64,000 nt of DNA. It comes from Alphaproteobacteria bacterium (GTDB lineage: Bacteria > Pseudomonadota > Alphaproteobacteria > Rhodospirillales > WMHbin7). Position numbers and translations under genes: made by a program. The stretch is from positions 20,830 through 84,829 of the forward strand of contig JADFZV010000009.1 of assembly GCA_015232335.1 (NCBI GenBank), in the 5' to 3' direction. The notes beneath the pieces were generated by a model that was not told the origin of the DNA, made no database searches, and saw only the letters and a program-made list of their open reading frames with translations. Shown here piece after piece: positions 17,654 through 26,816 of the stretch (position 1 is its first letter; every line of letters begins with the position of its first letter).

Positions 17654-19129
17654 TCACCCCACCACCACGCGATTGCGTCCGGCGTCCTTGGCGGCGTAAA
17701 GGGCATGGTCGGCGCGACTGAGCAGCGTGTCGTGGGTGTCGCCCGGGCGGTATTGGGCAATGCCAAAGCTGGCCGTCGTCTGAATGGCCTTGTCCTCATG
17801 GGTGATGGTCGCCTGGGCAATGGTGACGCGCATCTTTTCGGCCAGATGCAGCGCATCGGATTCGCTGCACTTGCTGAGAAGCACGATATATTCCTCGCCG
17901 CCCCAGCGGCAGACGATGTCGGAGGCGCGCAGGCTGGATTTGGCAAGCTCTCCGACCGTGGTGATGACGTGGTCGCCCGCCAAATGGCCGAAGCGGTCGT
18001 TGACAGTCTTGAAATTGTCGATATCGAACAAGGCCAGGGACAAAGCCTCGCCCGTACGCTGCGTATCCTTCATCGCCTGGGCCATCAGCAAATCATAGGC
18101 CTGGCGGTTGGCAAGCCCGGTCAGCTTGTCGGTGGTGGCCATCAGTTCAAGGCGTCTTTGAAACGAGTTCACCGTATAAGTGGCGGCCGCCAGAATAAGC
18201 AGGCTGACCAGCAGGCTGATGGCAAGATTCGTATAGAGCGTCTGGCGAATGCCGGTCAGCGCCTCATCCTCGACCTTCTCGACCACGAGATACCAGTTGA
18301 GATCGGGAATGAAGCGGACATTGGACAGATGGGTATGGCCCTTATACTCATACTGATAGTCGCCCCGCTTGGCCGATAGGACCTGAGTTGCGATCTCCTT
18401 CATGCCCTCTCGGTGCATGAGGCTTTCCTCGGTAACGCCGCTGTCATTGCCGGAAAAGACGATATTTCCCGCTTTGTCGACGAAATAGACGATGCGTCCG
18501 TATTTCTGCTGATAATTATTGATCAGCTGGCGCATCGCGGAAACGGTCAGGCCGACGCCCGCCACGCCGATATATTGCTGATCATAGCCGAAGACGCGAT
18601 AATTGATGAAGATGGTCATGGCGTCCTGGTGCGCCATGTCGGGATCGACATTGATCTCATAGGGCTCGGTCAACTGGCGCACACGGAAATACCAGACATC
18701 CCTGGGCTCGTCCTCGCGCACCGTCTTCAAGATGCCGTTGGCGTGGTAATAATTGCGTGTGCGCTCGGAAATGAAGAAGCTGGTGAAGGCCCCGTAGCGG
18801 GTCTTGATCTCATTGAGATAGCGGGTGATCTGGGTGGCATCCTTTTCGCCCGCCAGCACCCAGTCGCGCAAGAACGTATCGTTGGCCATCATCGAGGAAA
18901 CGAAAATGGGGCGAAGCAGATCGTGCTGAATTTCGGAATAGATATTGTCGGAGGTCAGCGGCAGCTCGGTTGCCACGATCGACTGGTGCATGCTTCTGCG
19001 GGCGACGAAGTAACCCAGGAGGCTGGTGGCCAGGAATCCGCCGATCAGCAGAACGCCAAGAAGGGCGATCAGGCGGCGCTTATCCACAACCCCACCGACT
19101 CGGAGTGATCCTAACACGCTGACTCCCAT
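17654..19129 (-). CDS. Membrane diguanylate cyclase with periplasmic sensor domain
   Basis: The protein of about 491 residues has a transmembrane helix near its start, a large Cache-like periplasmic domain and a second helix (TNLAISLLVSLLILAAATY). A C-terminal GGDEF domain follows. The active-site motif is GGEEY and the inhibitory I-site RASD lies five residues before it, so c-di-GMP synthesis with product inhibition is expected. The start is uncertain: ATG at 19129 is used, a GTG at 19087 is an alternative, and the open frame upstream lacks protein character. It diverges from purC. Confidence 0.87.
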   Translation of the reverse strand: MGVSVLGSLRVGGVVDKRRLIALLGVLLIGGFLATSLLGYFVARRSMHQSIVATELPLTSDNIYSEIQHDLLRPIFVSSMMANDTFLRDWVLAGEKDATQITRYLNEIKTRYGAFTSFFISERTRNYYHANGILKTVREDEPRDVWYFRVRQLTEPYEINVDPDMAHQDAMTIFINYRVFGYDQQYIGVAGVGLTVSAMRQLINNYQQKYGRIVYFVDKAGNIVFSGNDSGVTEESLMHREGMKEIATQVLSAKRGDYQYEYKGHTHLSNVRFIPDLNWYLVVEKVEDEALTGIRQTLYTNLAISLLVSLLILAAATYTVNSFQRRLELMATTDKLTGLANRQAYDLLMAQAMKDTQRTGEALSLALFDIDNFKTVNDRFGHLAGDHVITTVGELAKSSLRASDIVCRWGGEEYIVLLSKCSESDALHLAEKMRVTIAQATITHEDKAIQTTASFGIAQYRPGDTHDTLLSRADHALYAAKDAGRNRVVVG

Positions 19130-19234
19130 CAAGATTACCGATCGGGGGCGAGCCGGGTGCCTCCGCCATCCCGCTGATAAGTTAAGATAATTAAGCAGGC
19201 ACGGCAAGAAGATTGCGCCCCCGCCTGGGCATGG

Positions 19235-19262
19235 TTGCGCCATCCGCCGGTCTTGCTATATG
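19235..19262 (+). promoter_or_regulatory. Possible sigma-70-type promoter for purC-purS
   Basis: TTGCGC at 19235-19240 and TATATG at 19257-19262 are 16 bp apart, about 60 bp before the purC start. The -35 box matches only in part. Confidence 0.35.
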
Positions 19263-19324
19263 AATAGCCCTGAAGCTGGGGCGCTTTCCTTAGCCCTGGC
19301 ATATCCATCCCTGGGATGACGCAC

Positions 19325-20089
19325 ATGGCCAGAAGACGGCAGATTTATGAAGGCAAGGCGAAGGTTCTGTTCGAGGGGCCTGAGCCCGGGACGCTCGTGC
19401 AATATTTCAAGGACGACGCCACGGCCTTCAACAACAAGAAGAAGGGCACGATCACCGGCAAGGGGGTGCTGAACAACCGCATCTCTGAATTTCTGATGAT
19501 CAAGCTGGCCGAAATCGGCATTCCCACGCATTTCGTGCGCCGCCTCAATATGCGCGAGCAGCTGGTGCGCGAGGTCGAGATCATCCCCCTGGAGGTCGTG
19601 ATCCGCAATATCGCTGCGGGCTCGTTGTCGCAGCGCTTCGGCGTTCCCGAAGGCACGTCCCTGCCGCGCTCGATCATCGAGTATTATTACAAGAACGACG
19701 AGTTGGGCGACCCTATGGTCAGCGAAGAGCACATCACCGCCTTCGGCTGGGCCAACACCCATGATCTTGACGAAATGATGGGGCTATCCTTACGCATCAA
19801 CGACTTCCTGACCGGCCTGTTCCTGGGCGTGGGCATCCGTCTGGTCGATTTCAAACTGGAATTTGGCAGGCTTTGGGAAGGCGAAGATATGCGCATCGTC
19901 CTGGCCGACGAGATCAGCCCCGACAATTGCCGTCTGTGGGACTTGAAGACCAACGAGAAGATGGACAAGGACCGTTTCCGGCGCGATCTCGGCGGTGTCG
20001 AGGAAGCCTATCAGGAAGTGGCAAGACGCTTGGGCATCCTGCCTGAAGGCGGCCCCAGGGACCTTAAGGGTCCCGCCACCATGCAATAA
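19325..20089 (+). CDS. purC: Phosphoribosylaminoimidazole-succinocarboxamide synthase (SAICAR synthetase)
   Basis: The 254-residue enzyme joins aspartate to CAIR in purine synthesis. It shows [20 protein letters not shown] with the ATP-binding GKAK, the DDATAFN motif and [10 protein letters not shown], followed by [14 protein letters not shown]. The ATG at 19325 is preferred over one at 19316: GGGA lies 8 nt upstream and the known N-terminus starts ARRRQIYEG. It heads a short operon with purS, 14 bp downstream. Confidence 0.96.
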   Translation: MARRRQIYEGKAKVLFEGPEPGTLVQYFKDDATAFNNKKKGTITGKGVLNNRISEFLMIKLAEIGIPTHFVRRLNMREQLVREVEIIPLEVVIRNIAAGSLSQRFGVPEGTSLPRSIIEYYYKNDELGDPMVSEEHITAFGWANTHDLDEMMGLSLRINDFLTGLFLGVGIRLVDFKLEFGRLWEGEDMRIVLADEISPDNCRLWDLKTNEKMDKDRFRRDLGGVEEAYQEVARRLGILPEGGPRDLKGPATMQ

Positions 20090-20103
20090 GGGAGCTTTCG
20101 GGC

Positions 20104-20343
20104 ATGAAGGCGAAGGTGCATGTCACGCTAAAGCACGGCGTTCTCGACCCCCAGGGCAAGGCGGTCGGCCATGCCCTGGAATCCCTGGGCTTCAAGGGGG
20201 TGGGCGAGGTGCGCGTCGGTCGTTTCATCGAGGTCGAACTGTCCGAGAACGATCCCGCCAAGGCCAAGGCCGAGGCCGAGGATATGTGCCGCAAGCTTCT
20301 GGCCAACACCGTGATCGAGAATTTCTCGGTCGAAGTAATTTAG
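20104..20343 (+). CDS. purS: Phosphoribosylformylglycinamidine synthase subunit PurS
   Basis: The 79-residue protein has the PurS pattern KVHVTLKHGVLDPQGKAVGHAL, the GVGEVRVGRFIEVEL segment, and a helix ending in LLANTVIENFSVEVI. PurS bridges PurL and PurQ in FGAM synthetase. In many alphaproteobacteria purQ and purL follow directly; here the operon ends and two hairpin repeats come next, so those subunits must be encoded elsewhere. Confidence 0.95.
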   Translation: MKAKVHVTLKHGVLDPQGKAVGHALESLGFKGVGEVRVGRFIEVELSENDPAKAKAEAEDMCRKLLANTVIENFSVEVI

Positions 20344-20404
20344 AGCGGGTCGTCTGAAATCGGAGCCGTATGGCGGCTCCGATTGAAGGCGTGAATCCGC
20401 TCTA
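20341..20404. repeat. Nested inverted repeat after purS
   Basis: An outer 8-bp repeat TAGAGCGG (20341-20348) pairs with CCGCTCTA (20397-20404) and takes in the purS stop codon. Inside it a perfect 11-bp stem AATCGGAGCCG (20358-20368) pairs with 20374-20384 around a 5-nt loop. No T-run follows, so it is more like a REP-type dispersed repeat than a classical terminator. Confidence 0.7.
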
Positions 20405-20414
20405 CCTATTTGTT

Positions 20415-20486
20415 TTAGCGAACGATTCACGTTTAGCCCCGAGTCACCCGAGTGACTCGGGGCTAAACGATCGTGCGCTAAGCGCG
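20415..20486. repeat. Long hairpin repeat between convergent purS and SpoIIAA-like gene
   Basis: The core is a perfect 17-bp stem, GTTTAGCCCCGAGTCAC (20431-20447), pairing with 20452-20468 around the loop CCGA. The arms extend imperfectly outward: TTAGCG and ACGAT on the left have partners on the right up to about 20486. It reaches into the last codons of the minus-strand gene. It could act as a bidirectional transcription stop or protect mRNA ends. No T-run is present. Confidence 0.75.
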
Positions 20487-20840
20487 GCCCTTGATCCAAA
20501 TCCAGGCTTCGCGGCGCTCTTTGGCGGTGAAGTAGCGGACATCCGATTTGCTAAGCGCATTGAAGGCGACGGCTGAGGCCTTTTCCCAGGCCGTGTCGCC
20601 GATCAGGGCGCAGCGTTCGAAATCGTTCCAGTGGCGCACGCCCAGAATGAAATCCTCCCAGGCGGCCCCCATCGTCATCCCTTCGAAGGCGGTCATGTCG
20701 ATCAGGCAGCGCACGCAGCCATGCTCGGCCACCAGGGCATCCAGATGCGGACAGAATCTTTTGTAATCGCCATCGGTAAGCTTGCCGACTACGCACAGGC
20801 TTAAGAAATTGCCTTGGCTTTCCGGCTGAATTTCGAACAT
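20478..20840 (-). CDS. SpoIIAA-like (STAS-related) domain protein
   Basis: The 120-residue protein resembles the SpoIIAA-like family (a STAS-related fold, DUF3478 type). It has an N-terminal strand region, CLIDMTAFEGMTMGAAWEDF, the HWNDFERCALIGDTAWEKA motif, and ends in FTAKERREAWIWIKG, all typical of that family. The ATG at 20840 is chosen because GGAGG sits 6 nt upstream; an in-frame start 18 bp earlier is weaker. Function is not established for the family; roles in stress or lipid binding have been suggested. It is convergent with purS. Confidence 0.8.
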   Translation of the reverse strand: MFEIQPESQGNFLSLCVVGKLTDGDYKRFCPHLDALVAEHGCVRCLIDMTAFEGMTMGAAWEDFILGVRHWNDFERCALIGDTAWEKASAVAFNALSKSDVRYFTAKERREAWIWIKGRA

Positions 20841-21032
20841 GGAGCGCCTCCAGGCCACACCACCCTGGGGGATAATATCATAATTGATAATTTAGAGAGC
20901 CTGCAAAGATTGCGGAGCTGCTATTCGCTAAGCGTCTCTTTTTAGATCAGTGGGATAAGGGCGACCTTGAGCCTTCGGGGCTTATCGGGCATTCTGTGCC
21001 ACCTTATCCACAGACCATCAGGCATCCGGTTC

Positions 21033-22637
21033 ATGTCCGACAAGCACGTTTACATTTATGACAGCACCCTGCGCGATGGGGCGCAGACGCAAGGCGTCGA
21101 TTTTTCGGTGGCCGACAAGATCGCCATTGCCGCCGAGTTGGATCGTCTGGGCATCGACTATATCGAGGGCGGCTGGCCGGGGGCCAATCCCACCGACGAC
21201 ACTTTTTTCGCAAGTCTTCCAGCCCTCTCCAGGTCACGCTTCACCTCGTTTGGCATGACGCGCCGCCAGGGCCGCTCGGCCGAGAACGATCCAGGCCTTC
21301 AGGCTTTGTTCGCGCCGGGTATTCGCGCCGTCACCATGGTGGGCAAAAGCTGGGATTTCCAGGTCGAGGTGGCGCTTGGCATCGAACTGGCCGAGAATCT
21401 GCGCATGATCTCGGACTCGGTGGCCTATGCCAAGAGCAGGGTCGAAGAGGTGATGTTCGACGCCGAACATTTCTTCGATGGCTTCAAGGCCAATCCCGAT
21501 TACGCCCTGTCCTGCGCCGAGGCGGCCTATCAGGCTGGAGCGCGCTGGGTCGTGCTGTGCGACACCAACGGCGGAGCCCTCCCCCACGAGATCGAGGAGA
21601 TCGTGACCAAGGTCTCGGCCCGCGTTCCCGGCACACATCTGGGCATTCATTGCCATAATGACAGCGACAATGCGGTGGCAAATTCGCTGGCCGCCGTGAG
21701 GGCGGGGGCAAGACAGGTGCAGGGCACGCTGAACGGGCTGGGCGAGCGCTGCGGCAACGCCAATCTGATCAGCATTGTGGCCAATCTGGTCTTGAAGATG
21801 GGCTATGAAACCAGCATCACGCCCTCGGACATGACCAGGCTCAAGCATGTCAGCCGGGTCTTGGACGAGCGCTTGAACCGCGCCCCCGACCGCCGCGCCC
21901 CTTATGTGGGCGGCAGCGCCTTTGCCCATAAGGGCGGCCTGCATGTCTCGGCGGTCGAAAAGGACCCGCGCTGCTACGAGCATATCTCGCCGGAACTGGT
22001 GGGCAATCATCGCCATGTCGTGGTGTCGAATCAGTCCGGGCGCTCGAATATTCTGGCAACCCTGCGCGATCTGGGGGTCGATGTCGACAGCACCGATCCC
22101 AAAGTGGCCCGCATGCTGGAAGAGGTCAAGCAGCGCGAATATGACGGTTATGCCTATGACGGGGCCGAGGCCAGCCTGGAATTGCTGGTGCGCCGGTCCT
22201 TCGGCCAAGTTCCCGCCTATTTTGATCTGAAAAGCTTTCGCGTCATCACCAGGCGCGAATGGCAGACGGATGGCAGCTTTGCTCTGGTCAGCGAGGCCAC
22301 GGTCAAGGGCCGCGTGCAAGGCGATGATCTGATGGAAGTGGCCGAGGGCAACGGCCCGGTCAATGCGCTGGATGCGGCGCTGCGAAAGATGTTGCGCCCC
22401 TTCGCCGCCCATCTGGAGGATTTGAAGCTGGTCGATTACAAGGTGCGCATCTTCACACCGGGAGCAGGTCCCGGCGACGGCACCGATGCCGTAACCCGCG
22501 TCATGATCGAAAGTGCGGACAAACAGGGGCGGCGCTGGTCCACGGTGGGGGTGTCCACCAACGTCGTCGATGCCTCGTTCGATGCGTTGTCGGACAGCTT
22601 CACCTACAAGCTGCTTAGGGACGGCGCTTTGTCGTGA
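21033..22637 (+). CDS. cimA: (R)-citramalate synthase
   Basis: The 534-residue protein is an HMGL-like/LeuA-type condensing enzyme. It shows the metal and substrate motif DSTLRDGAQTQGVDFS, the GIHCHNDSDNAVANSL motif and the C-terminal regulatory LeuA dimer domain. CimA joins pyruvate and acetyl-CoA to citramalate, opening a threonine-independent route to isoleucine. The length and the YDSTLRDGAQ start favour CimA over 2-isopropylmalate synthase. The ATG at 21033 replaces an upstream TTG that has no supporting sequence. Its stop overlaps the next GTG. Confidence 0.9.
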   Translation: MSDKHVYIYDSTLRDGAQTQGVDFSVADKIAIAAELDRLGIDYIEGGWPGANPTDDTFFASLPALSRSRFTSFGMTRRQGRSAENDPGLQALFAPGIRAVTMVGKSWDFQVEVALGIELAENLRMISDSVAYAKSRVEEVMFDAEHFFDGFKANPDYALSCAEAAYQAGARWVVLCDTNGGALPHEIEEIVTKVSARVPGTHLGIHCHNDSDNAVANSLAAVRAGARQVQGTLNGLGERCGNANLISIVANLVLKMGYETSITPSDMTRLKHVSRVLDERLNRAPDRRAPYVGGSAFAHKGGLHVSAVEKDPRCYEHISPELVGNHRHVVVSNQSGRSNILATLRDLGVDVDSTDPKVARMLEEVKQREYDGYAYDGAEASLELLVRRSFGQVPAYFDLKSFRVITRREWQTDGSFALVSEATVKGRVQGDDLMEVAEGNGPVNALDAALRKMLRPFAAHLEDLKLVDYKVRIFTPGAGPGDGTDAVTRVMIESADKQGRRWSTVGVSTNVVDASFDALSDSFTYKLLRDGALS

Positions 22638-23413
22638 GCGTAACCTCCGGCACTGATCACACCAAAAAGAGCGCGCCAGATCCCCAAGCCCCCGCCGTGA
22701 TTTTGGTGGCGCCGCAATTGGCGATGAATATCGGCACCACGGCCCGCGCCATGGCTAATTGCGCCCTTTACGATCTGCGCATCGTGAACCCCTTGCCTCG
22801 CTGGCCCAACGAATTGTCGCGCCGGGCCTCGTCGGGGGCTGAATCGATCCTTGATCAGGCACGTATCTGTGCCAGCACCAGCGAAGCCATCGCCGATCTT
22901 ACCCGCGTCTACGCCACCACCGGGCGCACCAGGCGCATGACCAAGCGCATCGTGACACCCAGACAGGCGGGTTTGGAGGCCAGAGAGGCCAGTGCTGTGG
23001 GCGAGAAAGTCGGATTTCTGTTTGGCCCCGAGCGCACAGGGCTTGAGAACGACGATCTGGCCCTGTGTGACGCGCTGATCAATGTGCCGCTCAATCCCGC
23101 TTTCGCTTCGCTCAATCTGGCCCAGGCCGTGCTGATGGTGGGCTATGAATGGTTCCAGTCGGGCAATGCAGCGCCGGCCAGCCGTCTGGCTTCGGGCGAC
23201 TCCAAACCCGCCAGCAAGCTGGAACTTGAGAATTTCTTTTTGCATCTCGAGCGCGAGCTTGATCACTGTGGCTTTCTGCGCGTGGCCGACAAGCGCCCGA
23301 CCATGGTGCGCAATATCCGCAACATCTTTCAGCGGGCGGGCATGACCGAACAGGAAGTGCGCACTCTGCACGGCGTGGTGGCGGAATTGGTCCGGGGGCC
23401 CCGCAATCCATGA
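22634..23413 (+). CDS. trmJ: tRNA/rRNA 2'-O-methyltransferase of the TrmJ type (SPOUT)
   Basis: The 259-residue SPOUT methyltransferase has the N-terminal VILVAPQLAMNIGTTARAMANC, and the knot motifs GFLFGPERTGLENDDL and INVPLNPAFASLNLAQAV. TrmJ methylates the ribose of position 32 in tRNA. The GTG start overlaps the cimA stop by four bases. The C-terminal extension with HLERELDHCGFLR is usual for TrmJ. Confidence 0.87.
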   Translation: MSVTSGTDHTKKSAPDPQAPAVILVAPQLAMNIGTTARAMANCALYDLRIVNPLPRWPNELSRRASSGAESILDQARICASTSEAIADLTRVYATTGRTRRMTKRIVTPRQAGLEAREASAVGEKVGFLFGPERTGLENDDLALCDALINVPLNPAFASLNLAQAVLMVGYEWFQSGNAAPASRLASGDSKPASKLELENFFLHLERELDHCGFLRVADKRPTMVRNIRNIFQRAGMTEQEVRTLHGVVAELVRGPRNP

Positions 23414-23931
23414 TGGCGGTGTCGCATGTGGTGGTGGGCGGGGCCGTCTGGGCGGGCGTTTCCCAGGCGCTGGGGCAGCCGACGGCTCCCGAAGCTCTGG
23501 GCCTGGCCGCCCTGGGGGCCTTGCTGCCCGACATCGACCACCCAAAATCCTGGGTGGGCAAGCGCCTGGCCCTGGTTTCGGTGCCTCTGGCCGCCTTGAT
23601 CGGGCATCGGGGGCTTACCCATTCCCTGTTGGCCGTGCTGGCTTTTTCCCTGTTTCTGGGATTTGCCGGAACCTCGTCGCTGGCCGCCCCCCTGGCCGTG
23701 GGCTACCTCTCCCATCTGCTGGCCGACGGCTTTACCCTTTCCGGGGTCCCCTTGTTCTGGCCTCTGAAGCGGACCTATGGCATTCCCCTGATCCGCACGG
23801 GCAGTCCGCTCGAGATCGCCCTCTTGGCGCTTTTGGCCAGCCTGGTGGCGGCGCTGGGGGTAGAAAACGGCGATTTAGCGCAGGCCAGCCAGGCCTTCCA
23901 CAAGCTTTTGCGGCTGGCGAAATTCAATTGA
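23410..23931 (+). CDS. DUF457/YdjM-like membrane-bound metal-dependent hydrolase
   Basis: The 173-residue membrane protein has the family's histidines and acids in [22 protein letters not shown] and [10 protein letters not shown], and later [11 protein letters not shown]. Several hydrophobic helices surround them. The family (LexA-regulated YdjM in E. coli) is predicted to be a membrane hydrolase, but the reaction is unknown. It overlaps trmJ by four bases and completes a cimA-trmJ-DUF457 run before the rplU promoter, which overlaps its last codons. Confidence 0.82.
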   Translation: MMAVSHVVVGGAVWAGVSQALGQPTAPEALGLAALGALLPDIDHPKSWVGKRLALVSVPLAALIGHRGLTHSLLAVLAFSLFLGFAGTSSLAAPLAVGYLSHLLADGFTLSGVPLFWPLKRTYGIPLIRTGSPLEIALLALLASLVAALGVENGDLAQASQAFHKLLRLAKFN

Positions 23932-23956
23932 CAAGGTGGCGGGGCGCTACTATGTT
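23928..23956 (+). promoter_or_regulatory. Strong sigma-70-type promoter for rplU-rpmA
   Basis: A perfect TTGACA (23928-23933), a 17-bp spacer and TATGTT (23951-23956) lie about 58 bp before the rplU start. The -35 box overlaps the stop codon of the preceding gene. Confidence 0.75.
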
Positions 23957-24013
23957 CCGCCCTCTCGTGGCGGGCCCGTGGCACGCCGCGCCTCAATATT
24001 TGACAGGTGGGTC

Positions 24014-24316
24014 ATGTTCGCAGTGGTCAAGACGGGCGGCAAGCAATACAGGGTCGCCGAGAACGATACCATCACGGTGGAAAAGCTGTTGGGCGAGCCC
24101 GGTTCGCCCGTGAAGCTGGACCAGGTCCTGATGGTGGGCGGCAAGATTGGCAGGCCCCTGGTGGCGGGCGCTTCGGTTAGCGCCGAAATCGTCGAGCAGA
24201 CCCGTGGGCCCAAGCTCATCATCTTCAAGAAGCGCCGCCGCAAGAGCTCGCGTCGCAAGAACGGGCATCGTCAGGATCTGACGGTGCTGAAGATCACCGG
24301 CATCGCGGCCGGCTGA
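24014..24316 (+). CDS. rplU: 50S ribosomal protein L21
   Basis: The 100-residue protein begins [18 protein letters not shown], the L21 signature, and ends with the basic [19 protein letters not shown] region. The frame is open upstream, but the ATG at 24014 is the conserved start. It forms an operon with rpmA and is driven by the promoter at 23928-23956. Confidence 0.97.
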   Translation: MFAVVKTGGKQYRVAENDTITVEKLLGEPGSPVKLDQVLMVGGKIGRPLVAGASVSAEIVEQTRGPKLIIFKKRRRKSSRRKNGHRQDLTVLKITGIAAG

Positions 24317-24338
24317 TCGGACATCGGAGGGTTCTGAA

Positions 24339-24608
24339 ATGGCACATAAAAAGGCTGGCGGCAGTTCACGCAACGGTCGCGATTCAAACGCCCAGCGTCT
24401 GGGCGTCAAGCGCTTCGGCGGTCAGGCGGTTCTGGCGGGCAACATTCTGGTGCGCCAGCGCGGCACCAAGTTCCATCCTGGCGCCAATGTCGGCATCGGC
24501 AAGGATCATACGCTGTTCGCCCTGATCGACGGCAAGGTGGGTTTCGCCACCGGAATCAAGGGCCGCATGTTTGTTTCGGTCGCAGCCGTAGCCGCAGCCG
24601 CAGAATAA
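24339..24608 (+). CDS. rpmA: 50S ribosomal protein L27
   Basis: The 89-residue protein has the [20 protein letters not shown]-terminus that reaches the peptidyl-transferase centre. [20 protein letters not shown] follows. It lies 22 bp after rplU and is followed by a clear terminator before obgE. The C-terminal AAVAAAAE tail is a short alanine-rich end. Confidence 0.97.
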   Translation: MAHKKAGGSSRNGRDSNAQRLGVKRFGGQAVLAGNILVRQRGTKFHPGANVGIGKDHTLFALIDGKVGFATGIKGRMFVSVAAVAAAAE

Positions 24609-24632
24609 GGCGAAGCGCCTCGAACTGTTGCG

Positions 24633-24666
24633 AAGGGGAAGGTTCTACCTTCCCCTTTTTGCTTTT
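24633..24666 (+). terminator. Rho-independent terminator after rpmA
   Basis: A perfect 11-bp stem, AAGGGGAAGGT (24633-24643), pairs with 24647-24657 around a TCT loop. A T-rich run (TTTGCTTTT) follows. It separates rplU-rpmA from obgE-proB, perhaps as an attenuator. Confidence 0.85.
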
Positions 24667-24684
24667 CAACTCTAAGGTTTTGCC

Positions 24685-25689
24685 ATGAAATTTCTGGACG
24701 AGTGCAAAATCTTTCTCAAAAGCGGTGACGGCGGGGCCGGTTGCTGTTCGTTCAGGCGCGAGCGCTTTATCGAATTCGGTGGCCCCGACGGCGGCAATGG
24801 CGGGCGCGGCGGCGATATCGTTTTCGTGGGCAAGCAGAATCTCAACACCCTCATCGATTTTCGCTATCGCCAGCATTTCAAGGCCGAGAAGGGCCATCAC
24901 GGGATGGGCAACAACCGCACCGGTGCGGATGGCGAAGGGCTTGAGGTTGCCGTGCCGGTGGGAACGCAGATCCTGACCGAAGACAAGGAAGAGGTGCTGG
25001 CCGACATTACCGAAGACGGGCAGCGCGTTCTGTTGCTGCGCGGCGGCGACGGCGGATTCGGCAACATGCACTTCAAAAGCTCGACCAATCAGGCGCCGAG
25101 ACGGGCCGACGAGGGCTGGCCTGGGCAGGAATTTTGGGTTTGGCTGCATCTGAAGCTGATCGCCGACGTGGGGTTGGTCGGTCTTCCCAATGCCGGGAAA
25201 TCAACCTTTCTGGCCGCCGTTACCCGGGCGCGTCCCAAGATCGCCGCCTATCCCTTCACCACCTTGCATCCCAATCTGGGTGTCGCCCATGTCGACGAGC
25301 GCGAATTCGTGATCGCCGACATTCCTGGCCTGATCGAGGGGGCGCATGAGGGGGCGGGGCTGGGGGATCGCTTTTTGGGCCATGTCGAGCGTTGCCGGGT
25401 GCTGTTGCATCTGGTCGATGCGACCGAGGAAAATGTGGTGGAGAGCTGGCGCACGGTGCGCCACGAATTGAAGGCCTATGGCAACGGATTGGACAAGAAG
25501 CCCGAGATCACGGCGCTGAACAAGATCGACGCTCTGGCGCCGGAAGACATCGAAGCCAAGCGGGCCGCCCTTGCCAAGGCGACCAGAAGGGCGGTCTATC
25601 CCATTTCGGGCGTTGCCGGAACCGGGGTGCAGGACGTGTTGCGCCACCTGGATCAGCGGATTCAGAAGGCCAAGGGCAGGGTGGCATGA
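24685..25689 (+). CDS. obgE: GTPase Obg (CgtA)
   Basis: The 334-residue protein has the glycine-rich Obg fold at the N-terminus ([31 protein letters not shown]). The G domain follows with P-loop GLPNAGKST, switch motif [16 protein letters not shown] and NKID. It acts in 50S assembly and stress control. There is no extended C-terminal OCT domain. Its stop overlaps the proB start. Confidence 0.97.
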   Translation: MKFLDECKIFLKSGDGGAGCCSFRRERFIEFGGPDGGNGGRGGDIVFVGKQNLNTLIDFRYRQHFKAEKGHHGMGNNRTGADGEGLEVAVPVGTQILTEDKEEVLADITEDGQRVLLLRGGDGGFGNMHFKSSTNQAPRRADEGWPGQEFWVWLHLKLIADVGLVGLPNAGKSTFLAAVTRARPKIAAYPFTTLHPNLGVAHVDEREFVIADIPGLIEGAHEGAGLGDRFLGHVERCRVLLHLVDATEENVVESWRTVRHELKAYGNGLDKKPEITALNKIDALAPEDIEAKRAALAKATRRAVYPISGVAGTGVQDVLRHLDQRIQKAKGRVA

Positions 25690-26813
25690 CGGCCAGTCCC
25701 TTAAGTGCTGCCAAGCGCGTTGTCGTCAAGATCGGCTCGTCCCTTCTGGTTGACGAGGCCACGGGGCATGTCCGGCGCAAATGGCTGGACTCTCTGGCCG
25801 ACGACATCGCCACACTCAAGGCGCACCAGACAGATGTCATCGTCGTAACGTCGGGGGCCATTGCCGTGGGTCGTCGTCCGCTGGGCTTTAAACCCGGCCC
25901 CTTGCGGCTTGACGAAAAGCAGGCGGCGGCGGCGGCGGGACAGATTCGCCTGGCGCATGCCTATCAGGACTCTTTGGCGCGTCACGACATCGTGGCGGCG
26001 CAGATTCTGCTGACCCTGGATGACAGCGAGAACCGCCAGCGCTATCTGAATGCGCGCACCACCCTGATGACCCTGATGGCGCAAGGGGCCGTTCCCGTCA
26101 TCAACGAGAACGATACCGTCGCCACCCAGGAAATCCGCTTCGGCGACAATGACCGGCTGGCGGCGCGCGTTGCCGAGATGGTGGGCGCCGACGCGCTGGT
26201 GCTTTTCTCGGATATTGATGGGCTTTACTCGGCCGATCCGCGCAAAAGCGCCGATGCCAGCTTTCTTGGCGAAATTCGGGAAATTACCCCCGAGATCGAG
26301 GCCATGGCGGGCAGCGTCGGCTCCAGCCTGGGCTCGGGCGGCATGGTGACCAAGTTGATGGCGGCCAGAATCGCCATGGGTGCGGGATGCCGGATGGCGA
26401 TCGCCCTTGGCGATCGACTCAATCCCCTCTCGGCTATCGAGAAGGGCGGGCGCTGCACCTGGTTCCTGCCGTCATCCGAGCCCAGGCAGGCCCGCAAAAG
26501 CTGGATCGCTGGCTCGTTAAGCGTGGCTGGAACGCTGACTCTGGACGACGGCGCTGCCCAAGCCCTGTCCAAGGGCCGCTCGTTGCTGCCCGCAGGCGTC
26601 GCAGGGGTGGATGGCAGCTTTCAAAAGGGCGATTGCGTTGCCTTCGCCGACCGGCAAGGACGCATTCTGGGGCGCGGCCTAGTTGCCTACAGCGCCGATG
26701 AAGCCAGGCGTATTGCCGGTCATCAAAGCGGCGAAATCGAGGCGATCCTGGGCTATTGCGGCAAGGACGAGTTGGTTCATCGCGACGATATGGCGCTGGA
26801 GCAGATCGCCTGA
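25686..26813 (+). CDS. proB: Glutamate 5-kinase with PUA domain
   Basis: The 375-residue enzyme phosphorylates glutamate, the first step of proline synthesis. The kinase domain shows [20 protein letters not shown] and [21 protein letters not shown], with [16 protein letters not shown] later. A C-terminal PUA domain spans about residues 280-370. The ATG at 25686 overlaps the obgE stop (ATGA). The longer open frame upstream is out-of-frame obgE sequence. Confidence 0.96.
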   Translation: MTASPLSAAKRVVVKIGSSLLVDEATGHVRRKWLDSLADDIATLKAHQTDVIVVTSGAIAVGRRPLGFKPGPLRLDEKQAAAAAGQIRLAHAYQDSLARHDIVAAQILLTLDDSENRQRYLNARTTLMTLMAQGAVPVINENDTVATQEIRFGDNDRLAARVAEMVGADALVLFSDIDGLYSADPRKSADASFLGEIREITPEIEAMAGSVGSSLGSGGMVTKLMAARIAMGAGCRMAIALGDRLNPLSAIEKGGRCTWFLPSSEPRQARKSWIAGSLSVAGTLTLDDGAAQALSKGRSLLPAGVAGVDGSFQKGDCVAFADRQGRILGRGLVAYSADEARRIAGHQSGEIEAILGYCGKDELVHRDDMALEQIA

Positions 26814-26816
26814 GAA

